64,000 nucleotides of DNA, taken from assembly GCF_000876015.1 (NCBI RefSeq), contig NZ_BBQM01000033.1:38511-102510 (forward strand), given 5' to 3'. Below the pieces are notes generated by a model. That model searched no databases, was not told where the DNA came from, and saw only the letters and a list, made by a program, of their open reading frames with translations. Positions 44,066-55,079 of this stretch are shown one piece after another. Positions within the stretch are counted from its first letter, which is position 1, and each line of letters starts with the position of its first letter. The stretch comes from Cupriavidus basilensis. Its GTDB lineage: Bacteria > Pseudomonadota > Gammaproteobacteria > Burkholderiales > Burkholderiaceae. Position numbers and translations under genes: made by a program.

Positions 44066-44210
44066 GCGAGCGTCGGGAAGAAGGGGCCGCCGCCAGCCGC
44101 CGAGGCACGCGGGGCCCCACGCGGGCAAGCCTGCCGCGGCGGGGCCGGCACGCAGGGCATGGCTGGCGGGAGAAGGAACATCGGGAAAGCCGGCAAGGAT
44201 CGTGTCGCGC

Positions 44211-44444
44211 TTACTGCTGGCGCGACTTTTCCTTGGCTTCGACGTCGATCGTGGTGCTGTCGCGCAGCTCCTTGGCCGGCGCGGTCGCCGCGGCGTCCTC
44301 GCCGTTGGCGTCCTTCATGCCGTCCTTGAAGCCCTTGACCGCGCCGCCCAGGTCCTGGCCGATGTTGCGCAGCTTCTTGGTGCCAAAGACCAGCATGACG
44401 ATCACCAGCACGATGAGCCAGTGCCAAATGCTAAACGAACCCAT
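44211..44444 (-). CDS. tatA: Sec-independent protein translocase subunit TatA
   Basis: A 77-residue protein with the TatA start MGSFSIWHWLIVLVIVMLVFGTKKLRNIGQDLGGAVKGFKDGM: one membrane helix, the FGTKKLR hinge and an amphipathic helix, then an acidic/basic tail. TatA oligomers form the transport path. The ATG at 44444 is chosen over an upstream in-frame start since family members begin MGSFS or similar. CAGGAGCAG lies upstream. Confidence 0.95.
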   Translation of the reverse strand: MGSFSIWHWLIVLVIVMLVFGTKKLRNIGQDLGGAVKGFKDGMKDANGEDAAATAPAKELRDSTTIDVEAKEKSRQQ

Positions 44445-44627
44445 TTTCTGCTCCTGATGAAGCCGGGGGCGGCACCTTGCCACCCCGGCTCGTTGTTCCG
44501 TCACTGAATGCCATGCCGGGCGACGGTTGCCGGCACGGCGTCTGACCGTGGGCCAGCCGGCCCGCGGTCCTGCATGGGTTGGCTGCCGGCCTGGCCGGGG
44601 CCGGCCGGCCAGCGCCGGGCACCGCGT

Positions 44628-44984
44628 TCAGGGCAGCGCCACCTTCCACTGGTTGCGCGGGCCGCCAAGCACATGCAGATGGAGGTGGTAGACCTCCTGT
44701 CCGCCATCCGGGCCGGTATTGATCACCGTCCGGAAACCGTTCCCACAGCCTGCCGCACGCGCCAGCTCAGGCACCTTCAACATCATTTTAGCAAGCACGG
44801 CGCCGTCGCCGGGTCCGCAATCGGCCAGCGAATCGACATGCGCCTTGGGAATGAGCAGGAAGTGTACCGGGGCTTTCGGGTGAATATCATGGAAAGCCAG
44901 CATGTCGTCGTCTTCGTAGACCTTGTTCGACGCAAGCTCGCCCGCCACGATCCGGCAGAAGATGCAATTTTGCTGTGGATTCAT
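44628..44984 (-). CDS. HIT-family (HINT-like) nucleotide hydrolase
   Basis: A 118-residue histidine-triad protein: CIFCRIVAGELASNKVYEDD at the start, HPKAPVHFLLIPKAH, and the triad HLHLHVLGG near the C-terminus. HINT proteins hydrolyse purine nucleoside phosphoramidates such as AMP-lysine. It lies between the DUF4870-like gene and tatA in the his-tat gene string. Confidence 0.93.
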   Translation of the reverse strand: MNPQQNCIFCRIVAGELASNKVYEDDDMLAFHDIHPKAPVHFLLIPKAHVDSLADCGPGDGAVLAKMMLKVPELARAAGCGNGFRTVINTGPDGGQEVYHLHLHVLGGPRNQWKVALP

Positions 44985-45089
44985 GAAAATTTCATTGCGC
45001 GCCGCAAATTGAGCCGGACCGCCGCCGCGAGGCGCCCTTCCCGGCCGCCCTTCCCGGCCGCCCCTCCCGGCCGGCACCGGAGCGGCTTT

Positions 45090-45464
45090 TCAGAACGCCT
45101 GGCCCGGATACATCGGCTTGCCGTCGTTCAGGTAGAGCCAGCCCTTGACGATACGATACAGCATCCACAAGGACAAGACGCTCCACAGGGCAAAGGCCAG
45201 CGGAATCAGGATCACGGTGGCGAACAGCACGCCGCCGAGGACCGCCCAACCCACCGACCACCAGAAGGAGCGGATCTGCCAGGCGAAATGCGAGGCGTAG
45301 AGCGTGCCTTGCGTGTCGTCGCGCTTGACGTAGCCGACGATGATGGCGATCAGCGCGGTCACGCCACCGGTCAGCCAGAAAATGGCGTACAGCGCATACA
45401 GGATATGCGTGAGCTTGCGCAGGCCGGCGAGCCGGTCGCCGTCGGCGGTGATCACCTCTCCCAT
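45090..45464 (-). CDS. DUF4870-like membrane protein
   Basis: A 124-residue protein with three membrane segments (about 20-45, 68-90 and 92-108). KLTHILYALYAIFWLTGGVTALIAIIVGYVKRDDTQGTLYASHFAWQIRSFWW resembles DUF4870/TM2-type small membrane proteins. It is placed between hisE and the HIT gene, an arrangement that appears conserved in this bacterial family. Function unknown. Confidence 0.75.
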   Translation of the reverse strand: MGEVITADGDRLAGLRKLTHILYALYAIFWLTGGVTALIAIIVGYVKRDDTQGTLYASHFAWQIRSFWWSVGWAVLGGVLFATVILIPLAFALWSVLSLWMLYRIVKGWLYLNDGKPMYPGQAF

Positions 45465-45530
45465 CTCGTCATGCTCCTCCTGGTTGTGGCCCGCCGCGGA
45501 TGCCGGATCACCGGCGCCCGCGGCAAACCG

Positions 45531-45926
45531 TCAGGCGCCGGGCCCGCGCCGCGCCTTTTCCTCGAGGCCGGACAGGCCCTCGCGGCGGGCCAGCTCGTTG
45601 ACCACGTCGGCCGGCTCCAGGCCGAAGCGGGCCAGCAGCACCATGCTGTGGAACCAGAGATCGGCCACCTCGTAGACCACCTTGCCGACGGCTTCCGCGC
45701 CGAGCCCGGCGGCGCGCGCATCCTTGGCGGCCATCACGGTCTCGGTGGCTTCCTCGCCGATCTTCTTCAGGATGGCGTCGTCGCCCTTGTGGAACAGGCG
45801 CGCCACGTAGGATTTGTCGGGATCGCCGCCGTTCTCGGGCTTGCGCGATTCCAGCACCGCGGCCAGGCGGGCCAGCACGTCGGCGCTGCTTGTCCGGGTT
45901 TCGTCTTGCATGTCGCCCTGGCTCAT
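45531..45926 (-). CDS. hisE: phosphoribosyl-ATP pyrophosphohydrolase
   Basis: A 131-residue enzyme for the second step of histidine synthesis (PR-ATP to PR-AMP). MazG-like helices with DKSYVARLFHKGDDAILKKIGEEATETVMAAKD and EVADLWFHSMVLLARFGL hold the metal-binding acidic residues. It is separate from HisI here, unlike the E. coli fusion. Its ATG overlaps the hisI stop (ATGA). It is the last his gene of the string. Confidence 0.95.
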   Translation of the reverse strand: MSQGDMQDETRTSSADVLARLAAVLESRKPENGGDPDKSYVARLFHKGDDAILKKIGEEATETVMAAKDARAAGLGAEAVGKVVYEVADLWFHSMVLLARFGLEPADVVNELARREGLSGLEEKARRGPGA

Positions 45927-46330
45927 GGCTTGGCCGCGTAGATGGTGGACGGGTCCTTGAGCACCGGCTCCACGGTCTGCCAGTCGCCGTTCTCGGCGTC
46001 GCCCTCGAATTTCTGGAAGAAGCAGGAGTGCCGCCCGGTGTGGCAGGCGATGCCGCCGTCCTGCGTGACCTTGAGCAACACCACGTCCTCGTCGCAGTCC
46101 AGGCGCATCTCATGCACCTTCTGCACGTGGCCGGATTCCTCGCCCTTGTGCCACAGGCGCTTGCGCGAGCGCGACCAGAACACGGCCTCGCCGATCTCCG
46201 CGGTGCGCTGGAGCGCTTCGCGGTTCATGAACGCAAACATGAGTACGTCGTTCGAGCCGACTTCCTGGACGATCACCGGCACCAGGCCGTTGTCGTCCCA
46301 CTTCACCTTGTTGAGCCACTTCTTTGCCAT
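45923..46330 (-). CDS. hisI: phosphoribosyl-AMP cyclohydrolase
   Basis: A 135-residue zinc enzyme for the third step of histidine synthesis. Motifs are VLMFAFMNREAL, TGEAVFWSRSRKRLWHKGEESGHVQ (as IGEAVFWSRSRKRLWHKGEESGH), DCDEDVVLLKV with metal-binding Asp/Cys, and GIACHTGRHSCFF with the further zinc cysteines. Coupled to hisE by a 4-bp overlap; hisF ends 23 bp upstream. Confidence 0.96.
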   Translation of the reverse strand: MAKKWLNKVKWDDNGLVPVIVQEVGSNDVLMFAFMNREALQRTAEIGEAVFWSRSRKRLWHKGEESGHVQKVHEMRLDCDEDVVLLKVTQDGGIACHTGRHSCFFQKFEGDAENGDWQTVEPVLKDPSTIYAAKP

Positions 46331-46353
46331 GTCGGTTCGCCGTGTTCCAGAGT

Positions 46354-47124
<771 letters not shown>

Positions 47125-47203
47125 GAGGTTCCTTGCCCGCCGCCGGCGCCTGGCTCTCGCGGGCGCCGGCGGCTGCAACTGTCGCGCGGCAACGCGCGGG
47201 GTC

Positions 47204-47950
47204 TTACTGCTCGGCGCCGAGCTTGTCGGCCAGCGTCTGGGCTTCGGCGAAGTTCAGGTCGCCGGAGTAGATGGCGCGGCCGCAGATGACGCCTTCGACG
47301 CCATCCTTCTGCACGCCGCACAGGCGTTCGATGTCGGCCAGGTTCGACAGCCCGCCGCTGGCGATCACGGGAATGGCCGCGGACTGCGCCAGCTTGACGG
47401 TGGCATCGATGTTGATGCCTTGCAGCATGCCGTCGCGGCCGATGTCGGTGTAGATGATGGCTTCGACGCCGTAGTCTTCGTACTTGCGCGCGAGGTCGGC
47501 GACCTCGTGGCCGGTCAGCTTGCTCCAGCCGTCGGTGGCGACCTTGCCCTCGCGGGCGTCGAGGCCGACGATGATGTGGCCGCCGAACGCCGAGCACGCG
47601 TCCTTGAGGAAACCCGGGTTCTTGACCGCGGCCGTGCCGATGATCACGTAGGACAGGCCGCCGTCGAGCCAGCGCTCGATGGTGTTGAGGTCGCGGATGC
47701 CGCCGCCGAGCTGCACGGGGATCTCGTCGCCGACCTCGGCGATGATGGCCTTGATGGCGGCCTCATTGCGGGGCTTGCCCACGAACGCCCCATTGAGGTC
47801 GACCAGGTGCAGGCGCCGCGCGCCCTGTTCCACCCAGTGACGTGCCATGGCGGCGGGATCTTCGGAAAAGACGGTGGCCTGGTCCATGTCGCCTTGTTTG
47901 AGGCGTACACATTGACCGTCCTTCAGGTCGATGGCCGGAATGAGCAACAT
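47204..47950 (-). CDS. hisA: ProFAR isomerase
   Basis: A 248-residue (beta/alpha)8 isomerase for the fourth step of histidine synthesis. Asp8 lies in LIPAIDLKDGQCVRL, the second catalytic Asp in IVGLDAREGKVATDGW, and phosphate loops in LGGGIRD and ASGGLSN. It is homologous to the neighbouring hisF and lies 79 bp upstream of it. Confidence 0.97.
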   Translation of the reverse strand: MLLIPAIDLKDGQCVRLKQGDMDQATVFSEDPAAMARHWVEQGARRLHLVDLNGAFVGKPRNEAAIKAIIAEVGDEIPVQLGGGIRDLNTIERWLDGGLSYVIIGTAAVKNPGFLKDACSAFGGHIIVGLDAREGKVATDGWSKLTGHEVADLARKYEDYGVEAIIYTDIGRDGMLQGINIDATVKLAQSAAIPVIASGGLSNLADIERLCGVQKDGVEGVICGRAIYSGDLNFAEAQTLADKLGAEQ

Positions 47951-48045
47951 AAGCGTGAAGAGCGTGTTTGATTGAAAGAGAAGAAAGATGAGCCTAGGCC
48001 AGCATGGCCGTCCGGCCCGGTCCCGGTAAAGCCGTTACCTCAGGG

Positions 48046-48699
48046 TCAGGGATGCCAGTGCACGAAGTTCCGGTAGATCTGCAAGCCCATGGCGGCGCTC
48101 TTCTCCGGGTGGAACTGCGTGGCAAAAATATTATCGCGCGCCACCGCGCTCGTAAATACGACGCCATAGTCGGTCTCGCCGGCAATATGCGCCGGATCCT
48201 GCGCATGCACGAAGTAGCTGTGCACGAAATAGAACCAGCTATTGTCGGGAATGCCTGCCCACAGCGGATGGCTGCGGACCTGCCTCACGCGGTTCCAGCC
48301 CATCTGCGGCACCTTGTAGCGCGAGCCGTCCGGCTGGGTCAGCCCGTCGAGCTCGAAGCGGATGACCTCGCCCGGCAGCAGGCCCAGGCACGGCGTGCTG
48401 CCGCCCGCGATCCTGCTTTCCTTGCTCAGGTCGAACAGCATCTGTTCGCCAACGCACACGCCGAGCAGCGGTTTGCTGGCGGCGGCCTCGATCACGGCCT
48501 CCTGCAGGCCCGACGCGCCGAGCGCCGCCATGCAGTCCGGCATCGCGCCCTGGCCCGGCAGCACCACGCGGTCCGCCGCGCGGATCGCCTCGGGGCGGTC
48601 CACCACCTGAACATCCGCCTCCGGCGCCGCGGCACGCAGTGCCTGCGCCACGGAGCGCAGGTTGCCCATGCCGTAATCCACAATTGCTATGGTAGTCAT
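48046..48699 (-). CDS. hisH: imidazole glycerol phosphate synthase subunit HisH
   Basis: A 217-residue class I glutamine amidotransferase that feeds ammonia to HisF. The nucleophile Cys is in LLGVCVGEQML, the His/Glu pair in FATQFHPEKSA, and VLPGQGAMPDCM contains the oxyanion-hole glycines. Its ATG overlaps the stop of the upstream marC gene (ATGA). Confidence 0.96.
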   Translation of the reverse strand: MTTIAIVDYGMGNLRSVAQALRAAAPEADVQVVDRPEAIRAADRVVLPGQGAMPDCMAALGASGLQEAVIEAAASKPLLGVCVGEQMLFDLSKESRIAGGSTPCLGLLPGEVIRFELDGLTQPDGSRYKVPQMGWNRVRQVRSHPLWAGIPDNSWFYFVHSYFVHAQDPAHIAGETDYGVVFTSAVARDNIFATQFHPEKSAAMGLQIYRNFVHWHP

Positions 48700-49319
48700 G
48701 ATTTCAAAACAGGCAACAATGTCTTCAGCCCGTCCACAATGAATTCTACGGCCAGCGCCGACAGGATCAGCCCCATCAGCCGCGTGCCGATATTGATGCC
48801 GGTGCGCCCGATCACGCGGGCGATCGGGTCAGCGGCGCGGAACGTCATATATACCACTGCGCCAAGCACCACCCCGATCCCGACCAGGATCAGCAACTGG
48901 TACCAGTGCTGCGTCTTGCCGGCATAGACGATCACCGTGCTGATCGAGCCGGGCCCGGTCAGCAGCGGCAGCGCCAGCGGCACCACCGCGACGCTGGCCT
49001 TGGCTTCGGCCTCGTCCTCCTCCTCCGGCGTGGCCCGGGTGCGGCTGGTCTGGGCGTTCAGCATGTTCATGGCCATCATGATCATGATGAGGCCCCCGCC
49101 CACTTGCAGCGAGGCCACCGAGATATTGAAGAACTCGATGATCTGCTGGCCGAGCAAGGCCGAGATGCCGACCACGATCGCCACCGAGACCGACGCGATC
49201 CGGATGGTGCGCAGCTTTTCCTCCTCGGTCTGCTGGGTGGTCAGGCTGATGAAGAACGGGATCGCCCCGATCGGATTGATCAGCGCCAGCAGCGAGATGA
49301 ACGACTTGAGCGTATCCAT
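48696..49319 (-). CDS. MarC family membrane protein
   Basis: A 207-residue protein with about six membrane helices (start LKSFISLLALINPIGAIPFFISLT) and the MarC/SNARE-associated-like pattern PLALPLLTGPGSISTVIVY. Despite the name, MarC is not shown to give drug resistance; the role is unknown. It sits between hisB and hisH and is coupled to hisH by a 4-bp overlap. Confidence 0.93.
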   Translation of the reverse strand: MDTLKSFISLLALINPIGAIPFFISLTTQQTEEEKLRTIRIASVSVAIVVGISALLGQQIIEFFNISVASLQVGGGLIMIMMAMNMLNAQTSRTRATPEEEDEAEAKASVAVVPLALPLLTGPGSISTVIVYAGKTQHWYQLLILVGIGVVLGAVVYMTFRAADPIARVIGRTGINIGTRLMGLILSALAVEFIVDGLKTLLPVLKS

Positions 49320-49475
49320 CGGGTCGGGCCTGGTCGGTTGGTCTGGCGCGGCGCCCGCGCGCGCCGTGGCACGGCTGCGCGCGGGTCCCGCGTCGGGTCT
49401 GCATCGGTACCGCGTTGATCGGAGGTTGCCGCAGGCGCCTGGCCGGCCGCGCGGATCGCCGCGCGCCGGCGCGAC

Positions 49476-50069
49476 TCAGCCTACCAGGGTGCCCTTGGTC
49501 GAGGGAATCGTGTTGCCCGCGCGCGGGTCCATCTCCACCGCCATGCGCAGCGCGCGGCCGAAGGCCTTGAACACGGTCTCGCACTGGTGGTGGGCATTGA
49601 TGCCGCGCAGGTTGTCGACATGCAGCGTGACCGCGGCATGGTTGACGAAGCCGCGGAAGAACTCGATGGTGAGGTCCACGTCGAAGCTGCCGACGCGCGC
49701 GCGCGTGAACGGCACGTGGAATTCCAGGCCGGGCCGGCCGGAGAAATCGATGACGACGCGCGACAGGCATTCGTCCAGCGGCACGTAGCTGTGGCCGTAG
49801 CGGGTGATGCCCTTCTTGTCGCCGATGGCCTTGGCAACGGCCTGGCCGAAGGCGATGCCGATGTCCTCCACCGTGTGGTGGTCGTCGATGTGCGTGTCGC
49901 CGGTGGCTTCGACCTCGAGGTCGAACATGCCGTGGCGGGCGATCTGGTCCAGCATGTGGTCGAGGAACGGCACGCCCGACGCCAGCTTCTGGCGGCCGGT
50001 GCCGTCGAGATTCAGGGAAACGCGGATCTGCGTCTCCGATGTATTGCGGGTGACCTCTGCAACACGCAT
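49476..50069 (-). CDS. hisB: imidazoleglycerol-phosphate dehydratase
   Basis: A 197-residue, monofunctional manganese enzyme for the sixth pathway step. The metal-binding repeats HHTVEDIG and HHQCETVFKAFGRAL and the segment FLDHMLDQIARHGMFDLEVEATGD are typical. The phosphatase domain present in E. coli HisB is absent, so histidinol-phosphate phosphatase must be encoded elsewhere. hisC ends 4 bp upstream of its start. Confidence 0.97.
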   Translation of the reverse strand: MRVAEVTRNTSETQIRVSLNLDGTGRQKLASGVPFLDHMLDQIARHGMFDLEVEATGDTHIDDHHTVEDIGIAFGQAVAKAIGDKKGITRYGHSYVPLDECLSRVVIDFSGRPGLEFHVPFTRARVGSFDVDLTIEFFRGFVNHAAVTLHVDNLRGINAHHQCETVFKAFGRALRMAVEMDPRAGNTIPSTKGTLVG

Positions 50070-50073
50070 GGTG

Positions 50074-51174
50074 TTAATCCTGCAACGCCGCGGCGAAGGC
50101 GGCGAGAAATTGCGCGTTCTCTTCGGGAGTGCTGACCGTAACGCGCAGACAATTGGCCAGCAACGGGTGCATTTTACTCACGTTCTTGATCAATACCTTG
50201 CGCGCGAGCACGCCGTCGAACACGCGCGCGGCGTCGGGCACGCGCGCCAGCAGGAAATTGGCGTCGCTGGGGAATACCGTCACCCCCGGCATGGCCGCCA
50301 GCGCCGCCGCCACGGCGGTGCGCTCGGCGCGCAGCAGCGCGGCCTGCTGGTCGAGCACGTCGACGTGTTCGAGCACGAACAGCGCGGTGGCCTCGGTCAG
50401 CACGTTGACGTTGTACGGCGGGCGCACCTTGTCGAGCTGCGACAGCCACTCGGGCGCGCCGGCGAGGTAGCCCAGGCGGATGCCGGCCAGCCCCAGCTTG
50501 GACACCGTGCGCATCACCAGCAGGTTGCCGAACTCGGCCAGGCGCGGCATCCAGGTGTCGTGCGCGAACGGCTGGTAGGCCTCGTCCACCACCACCAGGC
50601 TGTGGCTGACCTCGCCCTGCGCCGCGCGCACGATGGCTTCCATGTCGGCCGCGTCGAACGCGTTGCCGGTCGGATTGTTCGGGTAGGCCAGATAGACCAC
50701 GGCGGGCTGGTGCTCGGCCATCGCCGCGAGCATGGCGGCGCGGTCGAGCGTGAAATCCGCCTTGAGCGGCACGCCGACGAACCCCACGCCGGCGAACTGC
50801 GCCGAGATGGCGTACATGACGAAGCCCGGCACCGGGGCCAGCACCTTGGCGCCGGGCCTGGCCACGGCCAGCGCCAGGATGCTGATGAGCTCGTCGGAGC
50901 CGTTGCCGAGCAGCACGTCCATGCCCGCCGGCACCTGCATCACCGTCTTCAGGCGCGCGCGCAGCGCTTCGCTGCTGGGCACCGGGTAGCGGTTGAGCGC
51001 CACCTCGGCCAGGCGCGCGGCGAGCTGGTCGCGCAGCGCGTCGGGCAGGCGGTAGGGGTTCTCCATCGCGTCCAGCTTCACCAGACCGTGCGACTCCGCC
51101 ACATGATAGGCGCCCATGGCGCGCACGTCGTCACGGATGATGCGTTCGATCAGGGAAGGCTGGACTGCTGACAT
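50074..51174 (-). CDS. hisC: histidinol-phosphate aminotransferase
   Basis: A 366-residue PLP-dependent fold-type I aminotransferase that makes histidinol phosphate. The PLP lysine is in TVSKLGLAGIRLG, the PLP-binding YLAYPNNPTGN and VVVDEAYQPF are present, and MENPYRLPD is the substrate-region start. It precedes hisB with only a 4-bp gap. Confidence 0.95.
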   Translation of the reverse strand: MSAVQPSLIERIIRDDVRAMGAYHVAESHGLVKLDAMENPYRLPDALRDQLAARLAEVALNRYPVPSSEALRARLKTVMQVPAGMDVLLGNGSDELISILALAVARPGAKVLAPVPGFVMYAISAQFAGVGFVGVPLKADFTLDRAAMLAAMAEHQPAVVYLAYPNNPTGNAFDAADMEAIVRAAQGEVSHSLVVVDEAYQPFAHDTWMPRLAEFGNLLVMRTVSKLGLAGIRLGYLAGAPEWLSQLDKVRPPYNVNVLTEATALFVLEHVDVLDQQAALLRAERTAVAAALAAMPGVTVFPSDANFLLARVPDAARVFDGVLARKVLIKNVSKMHPLLANCLRVTVSTPEENAQFLAAFAAALQD

Positions 51175-51223
51175 TGACGTTACCTCTTGGATGGTCTGGG
51201 TGGTGGTGAAACCGGTGGTTGCC

Positions 51224-52600
51224 TCAATTGCGCCGCAGGCGGTACTCCGCGCTGCGCGCGTGGGCCTGCAGGCCCTCGCCGTAGGCCAGCTCGGCGGCGA
51301 TCTGGCCGAGCATCTGCGCGCCCTGCTCGCTCACCTCGATCAGGCTCGAGCGCTTCTGGAAGTCGTACACGCCCAGCGGCGACGAGAAGCGCGCGGTGCG
51401 CGAGGTGGGCAGCACGTGGTTGGGGCCGGCGCAGTAGTCGCCCAGCGACTCGCTGGTGTAGCGGCCCAGGAAGATCGCGCCGGCGTGGCGGATCTTCTCG
51501 GCCCAGTGGCGCGGGTTCTCGGCGGAAATCTCCAGGTGCTCGGGCGCGATCGCGTTGGCGATCTCGCAGGCCTCGTCCATGTCGCGCACGCGCACCAGCG
51601 CGCCGCGGCCGGACAGCGAGGCGCGGATCACGTCGCGGCGCGGCATGGCCTTGATCTGGCGATGTATGCTCTGCTCCACTTCCGCGAGGTAGTTGGAGTC
51701 CGGGCACAGCAGGATCGACTGCGCCAGCTCGTCATGCTCGGCCTGCGAGAACAGGTCCATCGCCACCCAGTCGGGGTCGGTGGTGCCGTCGCAGATGACG
51801 AGAATCTCGGACGGGCCGGCGATCATGTCGATGCCCACCGTGCCGAACACGCGGCGCTTGGCCGCGGCCACGTAGGCGTTGCCGGGGCCGACGATCTTGT
51901 CGACCTGCGGCAGCGTGGCGGTGCCGTAGGCCAGCGCCCCCACCGCCTGCGCGCCGCCGATGGTAAACACCCGGTCCACGCCGGCGATCTGCGCCGCGGC
52001 CAGCACCAGCTCGTTGCGCACGCCGCCCGGCGTGGGCACGACCATGATGACTTCCTTGACGCCGGCCACGCGCGCCGGAATCGCGTTCATCAGCACCGAG
52101 GACGGATAGGCGGCCTTGCCGCCCGGCACGTAGATGCCGACGCGGTCCAGCGGCGTCACCTTCTGGCCCAGCACGGTGCCGTCGGACTCGGTGTACTCCC
52201 AACTGTGGCTGCCGCACTCGATCTTCTGCTTCTCATGGTAGGCGCGCACGCGCGCCGCGGCCGCCTCCAGCGCCGCGCGGCGCTTGGGCTCGAGCTCCTC
52301 GAGCGCGGCTTCGAGCTCGGCCTGCGACAGCTCCAGCGCGGCCATCGAGCCGGCCTTCACGCGGTCGAAGCGCTCGGTGTATTCCAGCACCGCGGCGTCG
52401 CCGCGGGCCTTCACGTCGGCCAGGATCTGCGCCGCGGCGCGGTCGATGGCCTCATCCTCGCCGGCCTCGAAGGCCAGCACGTGGCGCAGCGCGGCCGCGA
52501 AATCCGGTTCGGTCGAATCCAGCCGGCGGATTGCGAGATTTTCCATAGCGTATTCGTTCATGACTCCAGTCTCCGGGTCCATGCCCTTGTCCGTCTCCAT
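51224..52600 (-). CDS. hisD: histidinol dehydrogenase
   Basis: Zinc-dependent enzyme that oxidises histidinol to histidine in two NAD-linked steps. Motifs are VGIYVPGGKAAYPSSVLMNAIPA, IVGPGNAYVAAAKR, DLFSQAEHDE with zinc-binding Gln/His, and GPNHVLPTSRTARF. With the ATG at 52600 (AGAGGG about 5 nt upstream) it has 458 residues. ATGs at 52561 and 52546 would give 445 or 440, nearer the usual 434, so the true start is uncertain. Confidence 0.95.
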   Translation of the reverse strand: METDKGMDPETGVMNEYAMENLAIRRLDSTEPDFAAALRHVLAFEAGEDEAIDRAAAQILADVKARGDAAVLEYTERFDRVKAGSMAALELSQAELEAALEELEPKRRAALEAAAARVRAYHEKQKIECGSHSWEYTESDGTVLGQKVTPLDRVGIYVPGGKAAYPSSVLMNAIPARVAGVKEVIMVVPTPGGVRNELVLAAAQIAGVDRVFTIGGAQAVGALAYGTATLPQVDKIVGPGNAYVAAAKRRVFGTVGIDMIAGPSEILVICDGTTDPDWVAMDLFSQAEHDELAQSILLCPDSNYLAEVEQSIHRQIKAMPRRDVIRASLSGRGALVRVRDMDEACEIANAIAPEHLEISAENPRHWAEKIRHAGAIFLGRYTSESLGDYCAGPNHVLPTSRTARFSSPLGVYDFQKRSSLIEVSEQGAQMLGQIAAELAYGEGLQAHARSAEYRLRRN

Positions 52601-52625
52601 CGCACCCTCTTCATCGCGCGCGGCT

Positions 52626-53288
52626 TCAGGCCAGCGCGGCCGAAGCGCGTTCGAACGCCTCGAGAATCGGGGCCAGCCGCTCGCGCTTGAGCTTGAGGGC
52701 AGCCTGGTTGACCACCAGGCGCGACGAGATCTGCGCGATCTCCTCCACTTCGACCAGGTTGTTGGCGCGCAAGGTCCCGCCGGTGCTGACCAGGTCGACG
52801 ATGGCGTCGGCCAGCCCCACCAGCGGCCCGAGTTCCATCGAGCCATACAGCTTGATCAGGTCCACGTGCACGCCCTTCTTGGCGAAGTGCTCGCGCGCGG
52901 TCTGCACATACTTGGTGGCCACCGCCAGGCGCGCGCCCTGGCGCACGGCGCTGGCGTAGTCGAAGCCGGCCGAGGTCGCCACCGACATGCGGCAGCGGGC
53001 GATGTTCAGGTCGATCGGCGCGTAGAGCCCGGCCATGCCGTGCTCCATCAGCACGTCCTTGCCCGCCACGCCGAAGTCGGCCGCGCCGTACTGCACGTAG
53101 GTCGGCACGTCCGAGGCGCGCACGATGATGACGCGCACGTCCGGGTCGGAGGTGGGCAGGATCAGCTTGCGCGAGGTTTCGGGATCCTCGGTCACGTGGA
53201 TGCCGGCCGCCTCGAGCAGCGGCATGGTTTCGGTGAAGATCCGGCCCTTGGAGAGGGCCAGCGTCAACTGGTTCGGGGAGGGGCTCAT
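52626..53288 (-). CDS. hisG: ATP phosphoribosyltransferase, short form
   Basis: A 220-residue enzyme for the committed step of histidine synthesis (ATP + PRPP). It lacks the C-terminal regulatory ACT-like domain, so it is a short-form HisG that needs the HisZ regulatory subunit, which is not in this window. Motifs are LTLALSKGRIF, VDLVSTGGTLRANNL (PRPP loop) and YGAADFGVAGKDVL. It follows murA by 32 bp. Confidence 0.96.
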   Translation of the reverse strand: MSPSPNQLTLALSKGRIFTETMPLLEAAGIHVTEDPETSRKLILPTSDPDVRVIIVRASDVPTYVQYGAADFGVAGKDVLMEHGMAGLYAPIDLNIARCRMSVATSAGFDYASAVRQGARLAVATKYVQTAREHFAKKGVHVDLIKLYGSMELGPLVGLADAIVDLVSTGGTLRANNLVEVEEIAQISSRLVVNQAALKLKRERLAPILEAFERASAALA

Positions 53289-53320
53289 CTGCGTCCTTGT
53301 TCTGTCTGCTGTCGTCTCGC

Positions 53321-54571
<1,251 letters not shown>

Positions 54572-54758
54572 CTTCTGTCTTTTCCGGCCGGTGCGCATGG
54601 TGCGCGCCCGGCATCGTTCGTCACATTCCGCGGCCGGCGCATCGGCGCGCCCGTCCGCGGTGTCTGGTACCCGCGGGCCGCGCCGGGCGGCCCTGTTTGT
54701 CACGTCCGGCCTGTCGGGCGGCCAGCTTGATGTTCCGAGCGGCGTGGCTTGCTGTGGC

Positions 54759-55004
54759 TTACCTGGCCTGCGCCTGCCATTCGGCCGGCGTCAGCGTCTT
54801 CATCGACAGCGCGTGGATCTCGGCGCGCATGCGCTCGCCCAGCGCGGCGTAGACCTGCTGGTGGCGCTGGATCAGGCGCTTGCCGTCGAACTGGGCGCTC
54901 ACGATGGTGGCGAAGAAGTGCTGGCCGTCGCCCTCCACTTCGAGGTGTTCGCAGGGCAGGCCCTGGGCGATGTAGTCCCTGACTTGTTGCGGTGTAGGCA
55001 GCAT
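54759..55004 (-). CDS. BolA/IbaG-family protein
   Basis: An 81-residue protein with the class II KH-like BolA fold: a central GDGQHFFATIVSAQFDGKRLIQRHQQVYAALGERM and the C-terminal IHALSMKTLTPAEW. Its place before murA matches IbaG (YrbA) in E. coli, which lies beside mla and murA. BolA proteins pair with CGFS glutaredoxins (grxD at 9.3 kb) on shared iron-sulfur clusters. Confidence 0.93.
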   Translation of the reverse strand: MLPTPQQVRDYIAQGLPCEHLEVEGDGQHFFATIVSAQFDGKRLIQRHQQVYAALGERMRAEIHALSMKTLTPAEWQAQAR

Positions 55005-55079
55005 GATGAGTATTGGCGTTGGTTCGCGTGCGGGCCGGTGGCGGCGGGTTGGCGTCGGGTTGGCGTCGGCGGGCGGCGT